DNA of 17,392 nt from an uncultured Eubacteriales bacterium (GTDB lineage Bacteria > Bacillota > Clostridia > Christensenellales > Pumilibacteraceae): assembly GCA_900543755.1 (NCBI GenBank), contig UQSP01000044.1, positions 1-17,392 on the forward strand, given 5' to 3'. The notes under the pieces are model-generated. The model did no database searches. It was given only the letters and a program-made list of their open reading frames with translations, and was not told where the DNA came from. The position numbers and the translations under genes were made by a program. Positions within the stretch are counted from its first letter, which is position 1, and each line of letters opens with the position of its first letter. Below are positions 1-8,833 of the stretch, in pieces.

Positions 1-16
1 TGTGTATAAGAGACAG
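1..16 (+). other. Nextera transposon-end adapter remnant (artefact)
   Basis: The first 16 bases, TGTGTATAAGAGACAG, are the 3' part of the 19-base Tn5 mosaic end used in Nextera libraries. The matching mosaic end in the opposite orientation lies at 17351. This is untrimmed library sequence and not part of the genome. Confidence 0.95.
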
Positions 17-50
17 CAATAAAATTACTGTTTAAAAACCCGAAAAATAT

Positions 51-83
51 AAAAAGGTATTCCCGCACGGAGAATACCTTTTT
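51..83 (-). terminator. Rho-independent terminator, probably bidirectional
   Basis: AAAAAGGTATTC (51-62) pairs with GAATACCTTTTT (72-83) around a 9-base loop. A T-run follows the stem on either strand. It lies about 105 bases downstream of the DUF1667 gene, on whose strand the transcript would read a 7-bp GC-containing stem and then U residues. It probably ends the three-gene flavoprotein operon. No gene is visible between 84 and 187. Confidence 0.8.
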
Positions 84-187
84 ATTTCGCGCGCCTTAAT
101 TTACTTCATACTCCTTAAAACACGGAAACCGATAAAATTCCCGCAATTAAAAGCGCGCAGAAAGCTGAATACATTAAATAAAAGACT

Positions 188-544
188 TCAGTTTTTATCC
201 ACGTTGCGAGTGGCAATAAAGTCCACCCCGCTGCCCGCCGTGTTTCTGACCACGACGTCGCCTTCTTTGACGGGTGCGGTCATGCGCACTCCCTTAAGCG
301 AATCCAGCGCTTTGAATATAAGTTCCTTGGGAATGGAAACCGCGGTTTTCACCGAAACCATCTTGTAATTTCCGCCCGTTACCGGCACGGACGAAGTAAC
401 CATTCTTTTGGGGGCGGTCATTTCGTCTATGGCGTAAGCTTTTCCGCGCGGGCAGGTGTTTCCCGTAACGAGATATCCTTCCGCGGTTTTTTCAACGGTC
501 ATTCTGCATCCCATGGGGCAGCAGATACAAATCATTTCACGCAT
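188..544 (-). CDS. DUF1667 cysteine-motif protein, third gene of flavoprotein operon
   Basis: A 118-residue protein of the DUF1667 family. It starts with a cysteine cluster, C6-x2-C9-P-x2-C13 (with an extra C8), followed by C31-PRG, the family's characteristic N-terminal pattern and a plausible metal or Fe-S site. The rest is a small domain ending in an NKN tail. In anaerobic Firmicutes this family is regularly encoded beside GlpA-like and NAD-linked flavoproteins and is presumed to be a small electron-transfer or accessory subunit. Its biochemical role is not established. The start lies one base past the stop of the upstream oxidoreductase, whose last codons contain its GGAGG ribosome binding site, so translation is probably coupled. 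Family call is confident; function is inference. Confidence 0.85.
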   Translation of the reverse strand: MREMICICCPMGCRMTVEKTAEGYLVTGNTCPRGKAYAIDEMTAPKRMVTSSVPVTGGNYKMVSVKTAVSIPKELIFKALDSLKGVRMTAPVKEGDVVVRNTAGSGVDFIATRNVDKN

Positions 545-545
545 A

Positions 546-1805
546 TTATCTAACCTCCAATCCTACGGATACGGAAGACGCGTTTTTGAGTTTATCGGCC
601 TGTTCGACTGTCAAAGCCAGCGTTTCCATTTCACCCGGGGTGACGATTTGTTTGTTTTTGCCTGCGATTTCCACGCCGTCGGCAACGACTTTAATCCTGA
701 CTTTTCTGTAAACGTTGTTGACGCGCATTTTAAGCCCTATGCCTTCATCGGCCTTGCCGCGGTAGACATACTCCGGCACGCAGTATCTTACGCCGCCGAA
801 AGTGTCTATTTTGATTCTTTCGCCGCCGCTTCGGGTCTTGCCCGCAACGTAACGCGCGGCGCATTTGCCCGCAAGCGCGCTTTCCTCGGACACGAAGTCC
901 ACAAGGTCGTGAACGTGCAGAACGTTACCGCATTCGAACACGCCGTCACAAAGCGTCATCATGTTTTCGTCCACTTCCGCGCCGCCCGTGACGGGAGAAA
1001 GCGTAATACCCGCCTGTTTTGCAAGCTCGTTTTCGGGAAGCAGTCCCACCGACAAAAGCAAGCAGTCGCAGGAAATTTCCTCCGCTTTGTCCATAATCGG
1101 ATTGAGTTTTTCGTCCACGGGCGCGATTACCACGCTTTTGACGCGGCCGTTGCCCTTTATATCCACCACGGTATGCGAAAACATGAGCGGAATATTAAAG
1201 TCGTTAAGACACTGGACGATGTTTCGGTTAAGACCGCTGGAGTAAGGCATAAGTTCCACCACGGCTTTTACTTTTGCGCCCTCGAAAGTCATACGGCGAG
1301 CCATGATAAGTCCTATATCGCCGCTGCCCAGAATGACGACCTCTTTGCCGGGCATATATCCCTCCATGTTGACCAGCTTTTGCGCGGTGCCTGCCGAAAA
1401 AATGCCCGCGCTGCGGCAACCTGCGATGTTTATGGCTCCTCTGGGACGCTCGCGGCAACCGCACGCAAGTATTACGGCGCGCGCGTCGATGTTCATAAGT
1501 CCGTCCGTTTCGTTTACAGCCGTAACGCGTTTATCGGCTGACAGCTTCAAAACGGTTGTGTTAAGTTTGTATTCGATGTTGCGCGCCTTTACCTCGCGAA
1601 TGAAACGCGCGGCGTATTCGGGGCCCGTAAGCTCCTCTTTGAAAGTGTGCAGCCCGAATCCGTTGTGAATGCACTGATTGAGTATGCCGCCCAGGTTAGG
1701 CTCGCGTTCCAGAATGAGTATGTCGCGCTCGCCTTCGTCGTAAGCGCCTATCGCAGCTGCAAGTCCCGCGGGACCGCCGCCGATTATAACAAGATTGCGT
1801 TTCAT
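546..1805 (-). CDS. FAD/NAD(P)-dependent oxidoreductase (GlpB/HcnB-like pyridine nucleotide-disulfide fold)
   Basis: A 419-residue two-dinucleotide-fold flavoprotein. The FAD-binding motif GGGPAG is at residues 9-14. The motif NQCIHNGFG (residues 43-51) is typical of this subfamily, as is ACGCRERPRG (114-123). A second Rossmann motif, GSGDIG (160-165), should bind NAD(P). A glycine-cysteine-glycine stretch near residue 290 matches the second FAD contact. The C-terminal ~85 residues form a β-rich domain. It lacks the redox CxxxxC disulfide of lipoamide-dehydrogenase types. Its ATG overlaps the upstream gene's TGA as ATGA, with an AGGAGA site upstream, so the two are translationally coupled. 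It probably passes electrons between the upstream Fe-S flavoprotein and NAD(P) or another carrier. A glycerol-3-phosphate role is likely from context but unproven. Confidence 0.85.
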   Translation of the reverse strand: MKRNLVIIGGGPAGLAAAIGAYDEGERDILILEREPNLGGILNQCIHNGFGLHTFKEELTGPEYAARFIREVKARNIEYKLNTTVLKLSADKRVTAVNETDGLMNIDARAVILACGCRERPRGAINIAGCRSAGIFSAGTAQKLVNMEGYMPGKEVVILGSGDIGLIMARRMTFEGAKVKAVVELMPYSSGLNRNIVQCLNDFNIPLMFSHTVVDIKGNGRVKSVVIAPVDEKLNPIMDKAEEISCDCLLLSVGLLPENELAKQAGITLSPVTGGAEVDENMMTLCDGVFECGNVLHVHDLVDFVSEESALAGKCAARYVAGKTRSGGERIKIDTFGGVRYCVPEYVYRGKADEGIGLKMRVNNVYRKVRIKVVADGVEIAGKNKQIVTPGEMETLALTVEQADKLKNASSVSVGLEVR

Positions 1806-3241
1806 AATTCTTCTCCTTTGGTTTTACCCACCAAAAGCTCCGACCCCGTGCCTTTTTTGGTTATTTCCGTCATGCTCTTACCCGTTTCGCGCGCCAATAT
1901 TTCCATTAGTCTGGGAGTACAGAAGCCTGCCTGGCATCTGCCCATGCCCGCGCGGGTGCGGCGCTTGAGTCCGTCCAGATCCACGGCCCCCGGAGTGCGG
2001 TGAATGGCGTCCACTATTTCGCCCTCGGTCACCACTTCGCAACGGCAGACCACTTTGCCGTACAAAGGATTTTTGCTTATTATCTGCTCGCGCTCCTTGT
2101 CGGTCATGGTCGCAAACTGCTTGATTCCCTCTCTTTTGGGGTTAAAGGACGGGTTTTTCTTTAATCCGTATTTCTCCGCGATAAGCCCCGCCAGATAAAC
2201 GGCGATTGCGGGCGCCGAAGAAAGTCCCGGGGACTCTATGCCCAGGGCGTTGTAAAATCCCGTCGTCTTAGACTCTCCCACCGTAAAGTCGTTTTTATCG
2301 CTGTGGGCGCGCATACCCGAAAACTGAGTGATTATCATGCGTTTAGTCAGTGCCGGCACCGAAAGCGACGCCTGCGAGAACGCCTTGTTTAATCCGTTAA
2401 CGGTCGTATCGGTATTGTCCTTGTCGGGAACGTCGTCCGCCGTGGGGCCCACTATCACGTTGCCGTGAACGGTGGGGGAAACAAGCACGCCCTTACCCAT
2501 AGCCGTAGGCAGCTGGAACAAGGTGGCGTAAGTAAGGTAACCGTAACTTTTGTCAAGCAGCATATACTCGCCCTTACGCGCGACAATGTTTTCTTTTTCC
2601 TCGCAGAGGGTATTGTTTATATCGTCGGAATGAACGCCCGCGCAGTTTACCACCACGTCGCAATCGTATTTTTCGCCGTTCGCCGTAACGGTAAAGCCGC
2701 CCGAAGCGTTTTTCGCGACGCAGTCGACTTTACGGTTAAAACAGAATTTTACCCCGTTTTCAGCGGCGTTTTCGGCATAAGCGATAGTCATTTCGTAGGG
2801 CCCCACTATACCCGAAGTGGGGACATAAAGCGCGTTATAAACGTCCTTGCTTATTTCGGGCTCCATTTCGCGCGCCTCGTCGCCGCTTATTATCCGCAGC
2901 CCTTCCACTCCGTTTTCCTTGCCCTGATTAAGCAGTTCGTTAAGCTTTTCAGTGCCTTCGGGGGAAAAGTTTAAAACCATCGCGCCGTTGTTTTTGAAAG
3001 GAAAATCCAGCTCTTTACTTAAAGCGGGAAACATTTTTGCTCCCGCAACGTTAAATTTTGCCTTGTCAGTGCCGGGATGAGCGTCGAAACCTGCGTGAAC
3101 AATGCCGGAGTTAGCCTTGCTGGTACCCACGGCAACGTCGTTGCCTTTTTCGAAAACAGAGATTTCCGCGTCGAAAGCGGAAAGCTCGCGCGCGACGGAA
3201 CAACCTATGACTCCCGCGCCGATTACTATAATTCTGGTCAT
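1802..3241 (-). CDS. GlpA-like FAD-dependent oxidoreductase with BFD-like [2Fe-2S] domain
   Basis: A 479-residue protein with two parts. Residues 1 to about 365 form a DAO-type FAD-binding oxidoreductase (GAGVIG at 8-13, then GTSKANSGIVHAGFD). The C-terminal BFD-like Fer2 domain has C399-x-C401-x34-C436-x4-C441. This layout is that of anaerobic glycerol-3-phosphate dehydrogenase A and related L-2-hydroxyacid oxidases of Clostridia. Oxidation of glycerol-3-phosphate to dihydroxyacetone phosphate is the leading guess. I chose the ATG at 3241 because an ideal GGAGGAGG lies immediately upstream. A start 15 codons earlier (3286) would place that ribosome binding site inside the gene. It is first in an operon with the two following genes. 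A consensus promoter and a terminator-like leader hairpin lie upstream. No glpK or glpF is in the window, so the substrate is not fixed. Confidence 0.85.
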   Translation of the reverse strand: MTRIIVIGAGVIGCSVARELSAFDAEISVFEKGNDVAVGTSKANSGIVHAGFDAHPGTDKAKFNVAGAKMFPALSKELDFPFKNNGAMVLNFSPEGTEKLNELLNQGKENGVEGLRIISGDEAREMEPEISKDVYNALYVPTSGIVGPYEMTIAYAENAAENGVKFCFNRKVDCVAKNASGGFTVTANGEKYDCDVVVNCAGVHSDDINNTLCEEKENIVARKGEYMLLDKSYGYLTYATLFQLPTAMGKGVLVSPTVHGNVIVGPTADDVPDKDNTDTTVNGLNKAFSQASLSVPALTKRMIITQFSGMRAHSDKNDFTVGESKTTGFYNALGIESPGLSSAPAIAVYLAGLIAEKYGLKKNPSFNPKREGIKQFATMTDKEREQIISKNPLYGKVVCRCEVVTEGEIVDAIHRTPGAVDLDGLKRRTRAGMGRCQAGFCTPRLMEILARETGKSMTEITKKGTGSELLVGKTKGEEL

Positions 3242-3272
3242 TGGACCTCCTCCTTTTTTAAGCAAACAAAAA

Positions 3273-3318
3273 TCGCGGCACGGCAAAAAAACATAGATTT
3301 TTCTGCCGATTACCGCGA
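3273..3318 (-). promoter_or_regulatory. Terminator-like hairpin in the leader of the flavoprotein operon (possible antitermination site)
   Basis: In the minus-strand transcript, TCGCGG (3318-3313) pairs with CCGCGA (3278-3273), and CGGCA (3308-3304) pairs with TGCCG (3285-3281). A/U-rich sequence in the loop region can extend the inner stem. TTTTTGTTT follows immediately. The hairpin sits between the promoter at 3372-3400 and the start codon at 3241, so it is a leader terminator. In Bacillus the GlpP protein acts at such leader terminators of glp genes. Operation by a GlpP-like antiterminator here is an inference from gene content. Confidence 0.65.
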
Positions 3319-3371
3319 CTCTTATATACTCTTGCGTTAATCAATAAAGCCTTAAATCCTATTACGGTAAT

Positions 3372-3400
3372 ATTTTAACACTACTTTACCGCTTTGTCAA
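3372..3400 (-). promoter_or_regulatory. Housekeeping promoter of the flavoprotein operon
   Basis: On the minus strand, TTGACA (3400-3395) and TAAAAT (3377-3372) are separated by 17 bases. The predicted start is near 3365, giving a leader of about 125 bases. A short palindrome, ATTAC-G-GTAAT (3361-3371), covers the predicted start and could be an operator. Confidence 0.75.
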
Positions 3401-3476
3401 CGATTTACAATCTCGGAACAGCGAATAAAACGCGACTTATTCCTTACTGTAATCGGAAAATCAAATCCGTACTTTT

Positions 3477-4373
3477 TTACAGCGCTTTGAAAAACTCGCT
3501 TAATTTATCGGAAACGTTTTCCATCGATTGAGCTGTCGCTTCCTCGTAGCCTTCAAAAGATCTGAACTTGATTTTTTCATCAGACTTTTCAACCGAGCCC
3601 TCAAGTTTCATACTCATAGAGTCGGTGCCGTCACTTATGACAAAGTCGCACAAAACCTTTATTCCGTAAAGTTTTTTGTCGGCGTCAAGCACCACGATGA
3701 TGTAATAGTCGTTAAGACTGATGTTTGCTTCTTCCTCGGACCCCATTTGCGCAAGAGCTTTTGCGCTTACCGAATACTTGATTTTGGTAAATTTTTCGCT
3801 TTGGTCTATGTAAACTTTAACGCCCGCCTCGGAAAGCTGCTCGCCGCTGAAAGCCAATAATTCGTTTAACTGCTCGTTAAGATAATTTATTCCGTTTACA
3901 GATTCGGTAAGTTTGCTGAGGTCAATACCCAAAGAGCCGCTTAAAGCTGTACCGATTTTAAACTTTTCTTCGTCAATTTTTATATAAATGTCGCCGTCCG
4001 TGCCGTAAACGTTCATCTCAAGCGATTTATCATTTATGCTAAGCTTGTTTTCGGATAAAAATTGCACCTTATTTTCTGAGGTGATACCCGTTTTCTGAAC
4101 GGAATCGATTTTGACAGCGGTGGTTTCGCCGTCTTCAGTATAGGAAACATCCAGCTTTACGTTTGACTTGATAATTTTGTTTACTTCAGCTGTTATGGCA
4201 TCCGTACCATTTTCCCCTGTTGCCTGTTTTGCGTCCGCAGTTGCTGATTTTATTTCCTCGGCAGTCGCTTCCTTTTTAAAATTACCGTCAAAAGTTCCTC
4301 CGCCGCATGCGGTAAATGCAAATACCGTAATTACCGCAACGATAAGGCACAAAATAACCTTCATTTTCTTCAT
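3477..4373 (-). CDS. Predicted lipoprotein of unknown function
   Basis: A 298-residue protein with a lipoprotein signal peptide: MKKMK, a hydrophobic core (residues 6-19) and a lipobox FTAC ending at C23, followed by GGG. After lipid attachment it would be anchored outside the cytoplasmic membrane. The mature part is acidic and lysine-rich with alternating β-strand patterns (for example EDGETTAVKIDSV and GDIYIKIDEEKFKIG). This recalls the LolA/LppX-like lipoproteins of Firmicutes, but I do not recognise a specific family. It stands alone, with its own promoter at 4407-4435 and GGAGG nine bases before the ATG. An alternative ATG three codons downstream is less well spaced. No clear terminator follows; a 6-bp GAATAA/TTATTC hairpin lies downstream without a U-run. 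Function unknown. Confidence 0.8.
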   Translation of the reverse strand: MKKMKVILCLIVAVITVFAFTACGGGTFDGNFKKEATAEEIKSATADAKQATGENGTDAITAEVNKIIKSNVKLDVSYTEDGETTAVKIDSVQKTGITSENKVQFLSENKLSINDKSLEMNVYGTDGDIYIKIDEEKFKIGTALSGSLGIDLSKLTESVNGINYLNEQLNELLAFSGEQLSEAGVKVYIDQSEKFTKIKYSVSAKALAQMGSEEEANISLNDYYIIVVLDADKKLYGIKVLCDFVISDGTDSMSMKLEGSVEKSDEKIKFRSFEGYEEATAQSMENVSDKLSEFFKAL

Positions 4374-4406
4374 TTCTTCTGTCCTCCTGTTGAATTGCTT
4401 GTTTAA

Positions 4407-4435
4407 GTTATAGCATGTATTTTTGTTAATGTCAA
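4407..4435 (-). promoter_or_regulatory. Promoter of the lipoprotein gene
   Basis: Minus strand TTGACA (4435-4430), a 17-base spacer and TATAAC (4412-4407) lie about 35 bases upstream of the lipoprotein start codon. Confidence 0.8.
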
Positions 4436-4887
4436 TACTAAAGACAAATTTAAGTCTTTCACGACAACCCGACGCGGCTTTTTGTATAGTGTCTTTTATT
4501 TTCTTTACGAATAAAAGCTGCGCGTTTTTTTCAGCTCCTTTGGTTTTAACCCCGAAACCTTAAATCTAAAACCTTAAGAGTCAGCAATTAATAAGCGGCG
4601 CTCTTATCGTATAAGGAAAAAACATTAAGACCGAAAAATATACCGTAACGCAATGCTCTTTTTGTTTCCAAGGCGTACTACAAAACTCTCGGAAAAATCG
4701 CGCATACGCATTTATTTATGCGATAAGGAAAAATCATGTTACTGACCTAAAATAATATTTGCGGTTTAATCCGACGAATCAATGCAAATTTTCCTGATCG
4801 GACAAAATGCAAAAAAATTAAACCGTATATGTAAAAAAACGCAACAAAGCAACTTGCCGATTTAAACGGCGGTTTACACTTACCCTG
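4436..4887. other. Gene-free A/T-rich intergenic region
   Basis: No reading frame with a ribosome binding site is seen on either strand. The only structure noticed is small: a repeated ATAAGGAAAAA motif near 4613 and 4724, a CGCAT/ATGCG hairpin near 4706-4724, and GCCG/CGGC around 4857-4870. The segment just before 4888 weakly resembles the end of the 207-bp repeat unit (TAAACGGC) and may be a decayed copy. Confidence 0.6.
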
Positions 4888-5094
4888 TGAGTTAATCCGC
4901 CTGCCAAAAACGATAACGGATACAGCTTTTTTTACAGCACATTACACTCGTAAAACAGGTTAGATTTGGTTTTACGTGCGCCAAATTTGCAAGAAAACAG
5001 GTAAACTTTTGTTGCGTACAGTATTTTTCCTGAAGTTTTTTATCGTTGCCCAGTAAAACTAAAAGGGTTTATTTAGCTAAAACGGCAATAAAAA
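4888..5094. repeat. Tandem noncoding repeat, unit 1 (period about 207 bp)
   Basis: First of two adjacent units. From 4898 to 5094 it matches 5105-5301 with five substitutions and two single-base indels (about 97% identity). The ten bases before it (TGAGTTAATC) resemble the spacer before unit 2 (TGAGTTTAGT). It contains AACGATAA (4909-4916) and its reverse complement TTATCGTT (5040-5047) near opposite ends, an ATTTGG/CCAAAT stem near 4964-4986, and a CCC/GGG hairpin at 5048-5068. It has no convincing coding potential and no transposase. Nature unknown. Confidence 0.9.
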
Positions 5095-5301
5095 TGAGTT
5101 TAGTCGCCTGCCAAAAACGATAGCGGATACAGCTTTTTTTTACAGCACATTACACTCGTAAAACAGGTTAGATTTGGTTTTACATGCGCCAAATTTGCAA
5201 GAAAACAGGTAAACTTTTGTTGCGTACAGTATTTTTCCGAAGTTTTTTATCGTTACCCCGTAAAACTAAAGGGGTTTATTTAGCTAAAACGGCAATAAAA
5301 A
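5095..5301. repeat. Tandem noncoding repeat, unit 2
   Basis: Second unit of the duplication, ending at the tuf terminator. Differences from unit 1 include G at 5123, A at 5184, A at 5255, C at 5259 and G at 5271, plus a T-run longer by one base. The last three substitutions convert an imperfect stem into ACCCC/GGGGT (5255-5259 with 5271-5275). A decayed mobile element, a duplicated structured RNA or a simple tandem duplication are all possible. Confidence 0.9.
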
Positions 5302-5329
5302 AAGGCATACCCTTTTGAGGTACGCCTTT
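5301..5329 (-). terminator. Terminator of tuf / str operon
   Basis: AAAGGCATACC (5301-5311) pairs with GGTACGCCTTT (5319-5329), fully paired in the minus-strand RNA with one G-U wobble and a 7-base loop. A U-rich tract follows on the minus strand. It lies 17 bases past the tuf stop. Confidence 0.9.
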
Positions 5330-5345
5330 AAAACACTTGGTTTTA

Positions 5346-6548
<1,203 letters not shown>

Positions 6549-6637
6549 TGTTATTTTTCCTCCAAAATAATTTTTTGAATTTTTTTGATTTTCGGGACTT
6601 AACCCGTGTAAACTGCGGTGTAATCCGCTTTTTAACT

Positions 6638-6666
6638 ATTATAAATGAAATACGATTATTTTACAA
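6638..6666 (-). promoter_or_regulatory. tuf promoter
   Basis: Minus strand TTGTAA (6666-6661), 17 bases, then TATAAT (6643-6638), about 90 bases upstream of the tuf start. Two small hairpins, GCGG/CCGC (6615-6628) and CGGG/CCCG (6593-6606), lie in the leader. Confidence 0.65.
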
Positions 6667-6697
6667 ACGTTTTGACGTCATTAAGCCAAAAATTTAA

Positions 6698-8815
6698 TTA
6701 TTCTTTCTTGGCTCTTTCGCCGATAACCTTTTCCGCAATGTTTCTGGGAACTTCCGCATAGTGGTCGAACGTCATGGTATAGTTACCGCGGCCCTGCGTG
6801 CGGGAACGAAGGTCGGTAGCGTATCCGAACATTTCCGCAAGAGGAATCTCGGAATGGATTTCCTGAGTGCCGTTGACGGTTTCCATACCCATGAGGTTGC
6901 CGCGGCGGGAGCTGATGTTGCCCATAACGTCGCCGAGGTATTCTTCGGGCAGGGTTACGTCCACTTTCATGATGGGTTCCATAAGCACGGGGTCAGCCTT
7001 ACGCATACCCTCTTTGAACGCCATGGAGCCTGCAATCTTGAACGCCATTTCGGACGAGTCGACTTCGTGATAGCTTCCGTCGTAAACGGTGACTTTGAAG
7101 TCCACGCACTCGTATCCGCCGAGGATACCGCTCATCTTGGCTTCTTTTATACCGTTGTCGATGGCGGGAATGTATTCCTTGGGAATAGAGCCGCCCACGG
7201 TCTTGTCCTCGAATACGTAACCGGAGCCTGCGGGCAGCGGTTCCATAATAATCTTACAGTGACCGTACTGACCTTTACCGCCGGACTGACGGACATACTT
7301 GCCTTCGACGTCCACGGTTTTGCGGATAGCTTCACGGTATGCAACCTGGGGCTTACCTACGTTTGCCTCCACCTTAAACTCGCGCAGCATTCTGTCCACG
7401 ATGATTTCAAGGTGAAGCTCGCCCATGCCGGCGATGATGGTCTGACCCGTTTCCTGATCGGTATAGGTCTTAAAAGTCGGGTCTTCTTCGGCAAGTTTGA
7501 CAAGCGCCATGGTCATTTTTTCCTGGCTGGCCTTGGTCTTGGGCTCGATTGCGACGCGGATAACGGGCTCGGGGAATTCCATACTCTCGAGGATTATGGG
7601 CTTTGCGGGATCGCAAAGCGTGTCGCCCGTAGTGGTATCCTTAAGTCCCACGAACGCGCAGATGTCGCCCGCGTAAATCTCTTCGATTTCGCTGCGGTTG
7701 TTTGCGTGCATCATGAGGATACGGCCGATACGTTCCTTCTTGTTCTTGGTGGAGTTAAGCACGTAGGAACCCGACTGAAGCGTACCCGAATAGCAACGGA
7801 AGAACGCAAGTTTTCCGACGAACGGGTCCGCCATAATCTTGAACGCAAGTCCCGAAAACGGAGCGGAATCGCTGGTTTCGCGCTCTTCGACGGTTTCGCC
7901 GTCCATAAGCGTGCCTTTGACGTGGGGAACGTCGAGGGGCGACGGCATATAGTCGACAATCGCGTCAAGAAGCTTCTGCACGCCCTTGTTCTTAAACGAG
8001 CTGCCGCAGGTGACGGGATTTATCTTCATCTCGATGGTAAGCTTGCGAATGGCTTTTTTGATTTCCTCGACGGTGAAATCGGCGCCTTCGTTTTCGAAAT
8101 ATCTTTCCATAAGAGCGTCGTCCGCTTCGGCAACCACTTCCAAAAGTTTTGCGCGGTACTCGTTGGCCTGATCGACGTATTCGGCGGGAATATCGCTTTC
8201 GTCGATAACGGTTCCGAGGTCGTCCTTATAGATGTCCGCCTTCATGGTGACAAGGTCGATGACGCCCACGAAAGTGTCGGCAGCGCCTATAGGCAACTGA
8301 ATCGCCACGGGGGTAGCCTTAAGACGGGTGCGCATCATGTCCATGACGTTGAAGAAGTTTGCGCCGTCGCGGTCCATCTTGTTTACGTAAGCAAGACGGG
8401 GAACGCCGTACTTATCTGCCTGACGCCAGACGGTTTCGGATTGAGGCTGAACGCCGCCGCGCGCACAGAATACGGCAACGGCACCGTCAAGGACTTTCAA
8501 AGAACGCTCTACCTCCACGGTAAAGTCCACGTGACCGGGGGTGTCGATAATGTTGATGCGGGTAAACGGCTCGGTACTGCCGGCGCTGCGGTCCACCCTC
8601 CACTGAGTGGTGGTAGCCGCAGACGTAATGGTTATACCGCGTTCCTGTTCCTGCTCCATCCAGTCCATGGTGGCGGCGCCTTCGTGCACCTCGCCGATTT
8701 TATGCGTTTTTCCCGTGTAATAGAGAATACGCTCGGTCGTGGTGGTTTTGCCGGCGTCGATGTGCGCCATGATACCGATGTTACGGGTTCTTTCCAAACT
8801 GTATTGTCTTGGCAT
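6698..8815 (-). CDS. fusA: Elongation factor G
   Basis: A 705-residue GTPase that drives translocation and, with RRF, ribosome recycling. G motifs: AHIDAGKT (17-24), RGITIT (59-64), DTPGH (91-95) and NKMD (145-148). Domains II-V continue to GRGNYTMTFDHYAEVPRNIAEKVI, the standard C-terminus. Length is typical for bacterial EF-G1, and a clustered position between rpsG and tuf supports the housekeeping form rather than a tetracycline-resistance paralogue. AAGGAG lies just upstream of the ATG at 8815. The gap to rpsG is 18 bases, so the two are co-transcribed. Confidence 0.99.
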   Translation of the reverse strand: MPRQYSLERTRNIGIMAHIDAGKTTTTERILYYTGKTHKIGEVHEGAATMDWMEQEQERGITITSAATTTQWRVDRSAGSTEPFTRINIIDTPGHVDFTVEVERSLKVLDGAVAVFCARGGVQPQSETVWRQADKYGVPRLAYVNKMDRDGANFFNVMDMMRTRLKATPVAIQLPIGAADTFVGVIDLVTMKADIYKDDLGTVIDESDIPAEYVDQANEYRAKLLEVVAEADDALMERYFENEGADFTVEEIKKAIRKLTIEMKINPVTCGSSFKNKGVQKLLDAIVDYMPSPLDVPHVKGTLMDGETVEERETSDSAPFSGLAFKIMADPFVGKLAFFRCYSGTLQSGSYVLNSTKNKKERIGRILMMHANNRSEIEEIYAGDICAFVGLKDTTTGDTLCDPAKPIILESMEFPEPVIRVAIEPKTKASQEKMTMALVKLAEEDPTFKTYTDQETGQTIIAGMGELHLEIIVDRMLREFKVEANVGKPQVAYREAIRKTVDVEGKYVRQSGGKGQYGHCKIIMEPLPAGSGYVFEDKTVGGSIPKEYIPAIDNGIKEAKMSGILGGYECVDFKVTVYDGSYHEVDSSEMAFKIAGSMAFKEGMRKADPVLMEPIMKVDVTLPEEYLGDVMGNISSRRGNLMGMETVNGTQEIHSEIPLAEMFGYATDLRSRTQGRGNYTMTFDHYAEVPRNIAEKVIGERAKKE

Positions 8816-8833
8816 TGTTTTTTCTCCTTGAGA

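Noticed and set aside
456..1541. Long plus-strand open frame opposite the flavoprotein gene
   Set aside because: It is antisense to a clear oxidoreductase and has no ribosome binding site or recognisable domain. Long antisense frames arise here from GC-rich codon bias.
3242..3286. Upstream start extending the GlpA-like protein by 15 residues
   Set aside because: The extension would include the GGAGGAGG ribosome binding site as coding sequence, and the FAD-binding fold begins at the downstream ATG.
4888..5301. Insertion sequence or MITE
   Set aside because: No transposase, no clear target-site duplication and imperfect terminal inverted repeats. The two copies are simply in tandem, so only a repeat call is supported.
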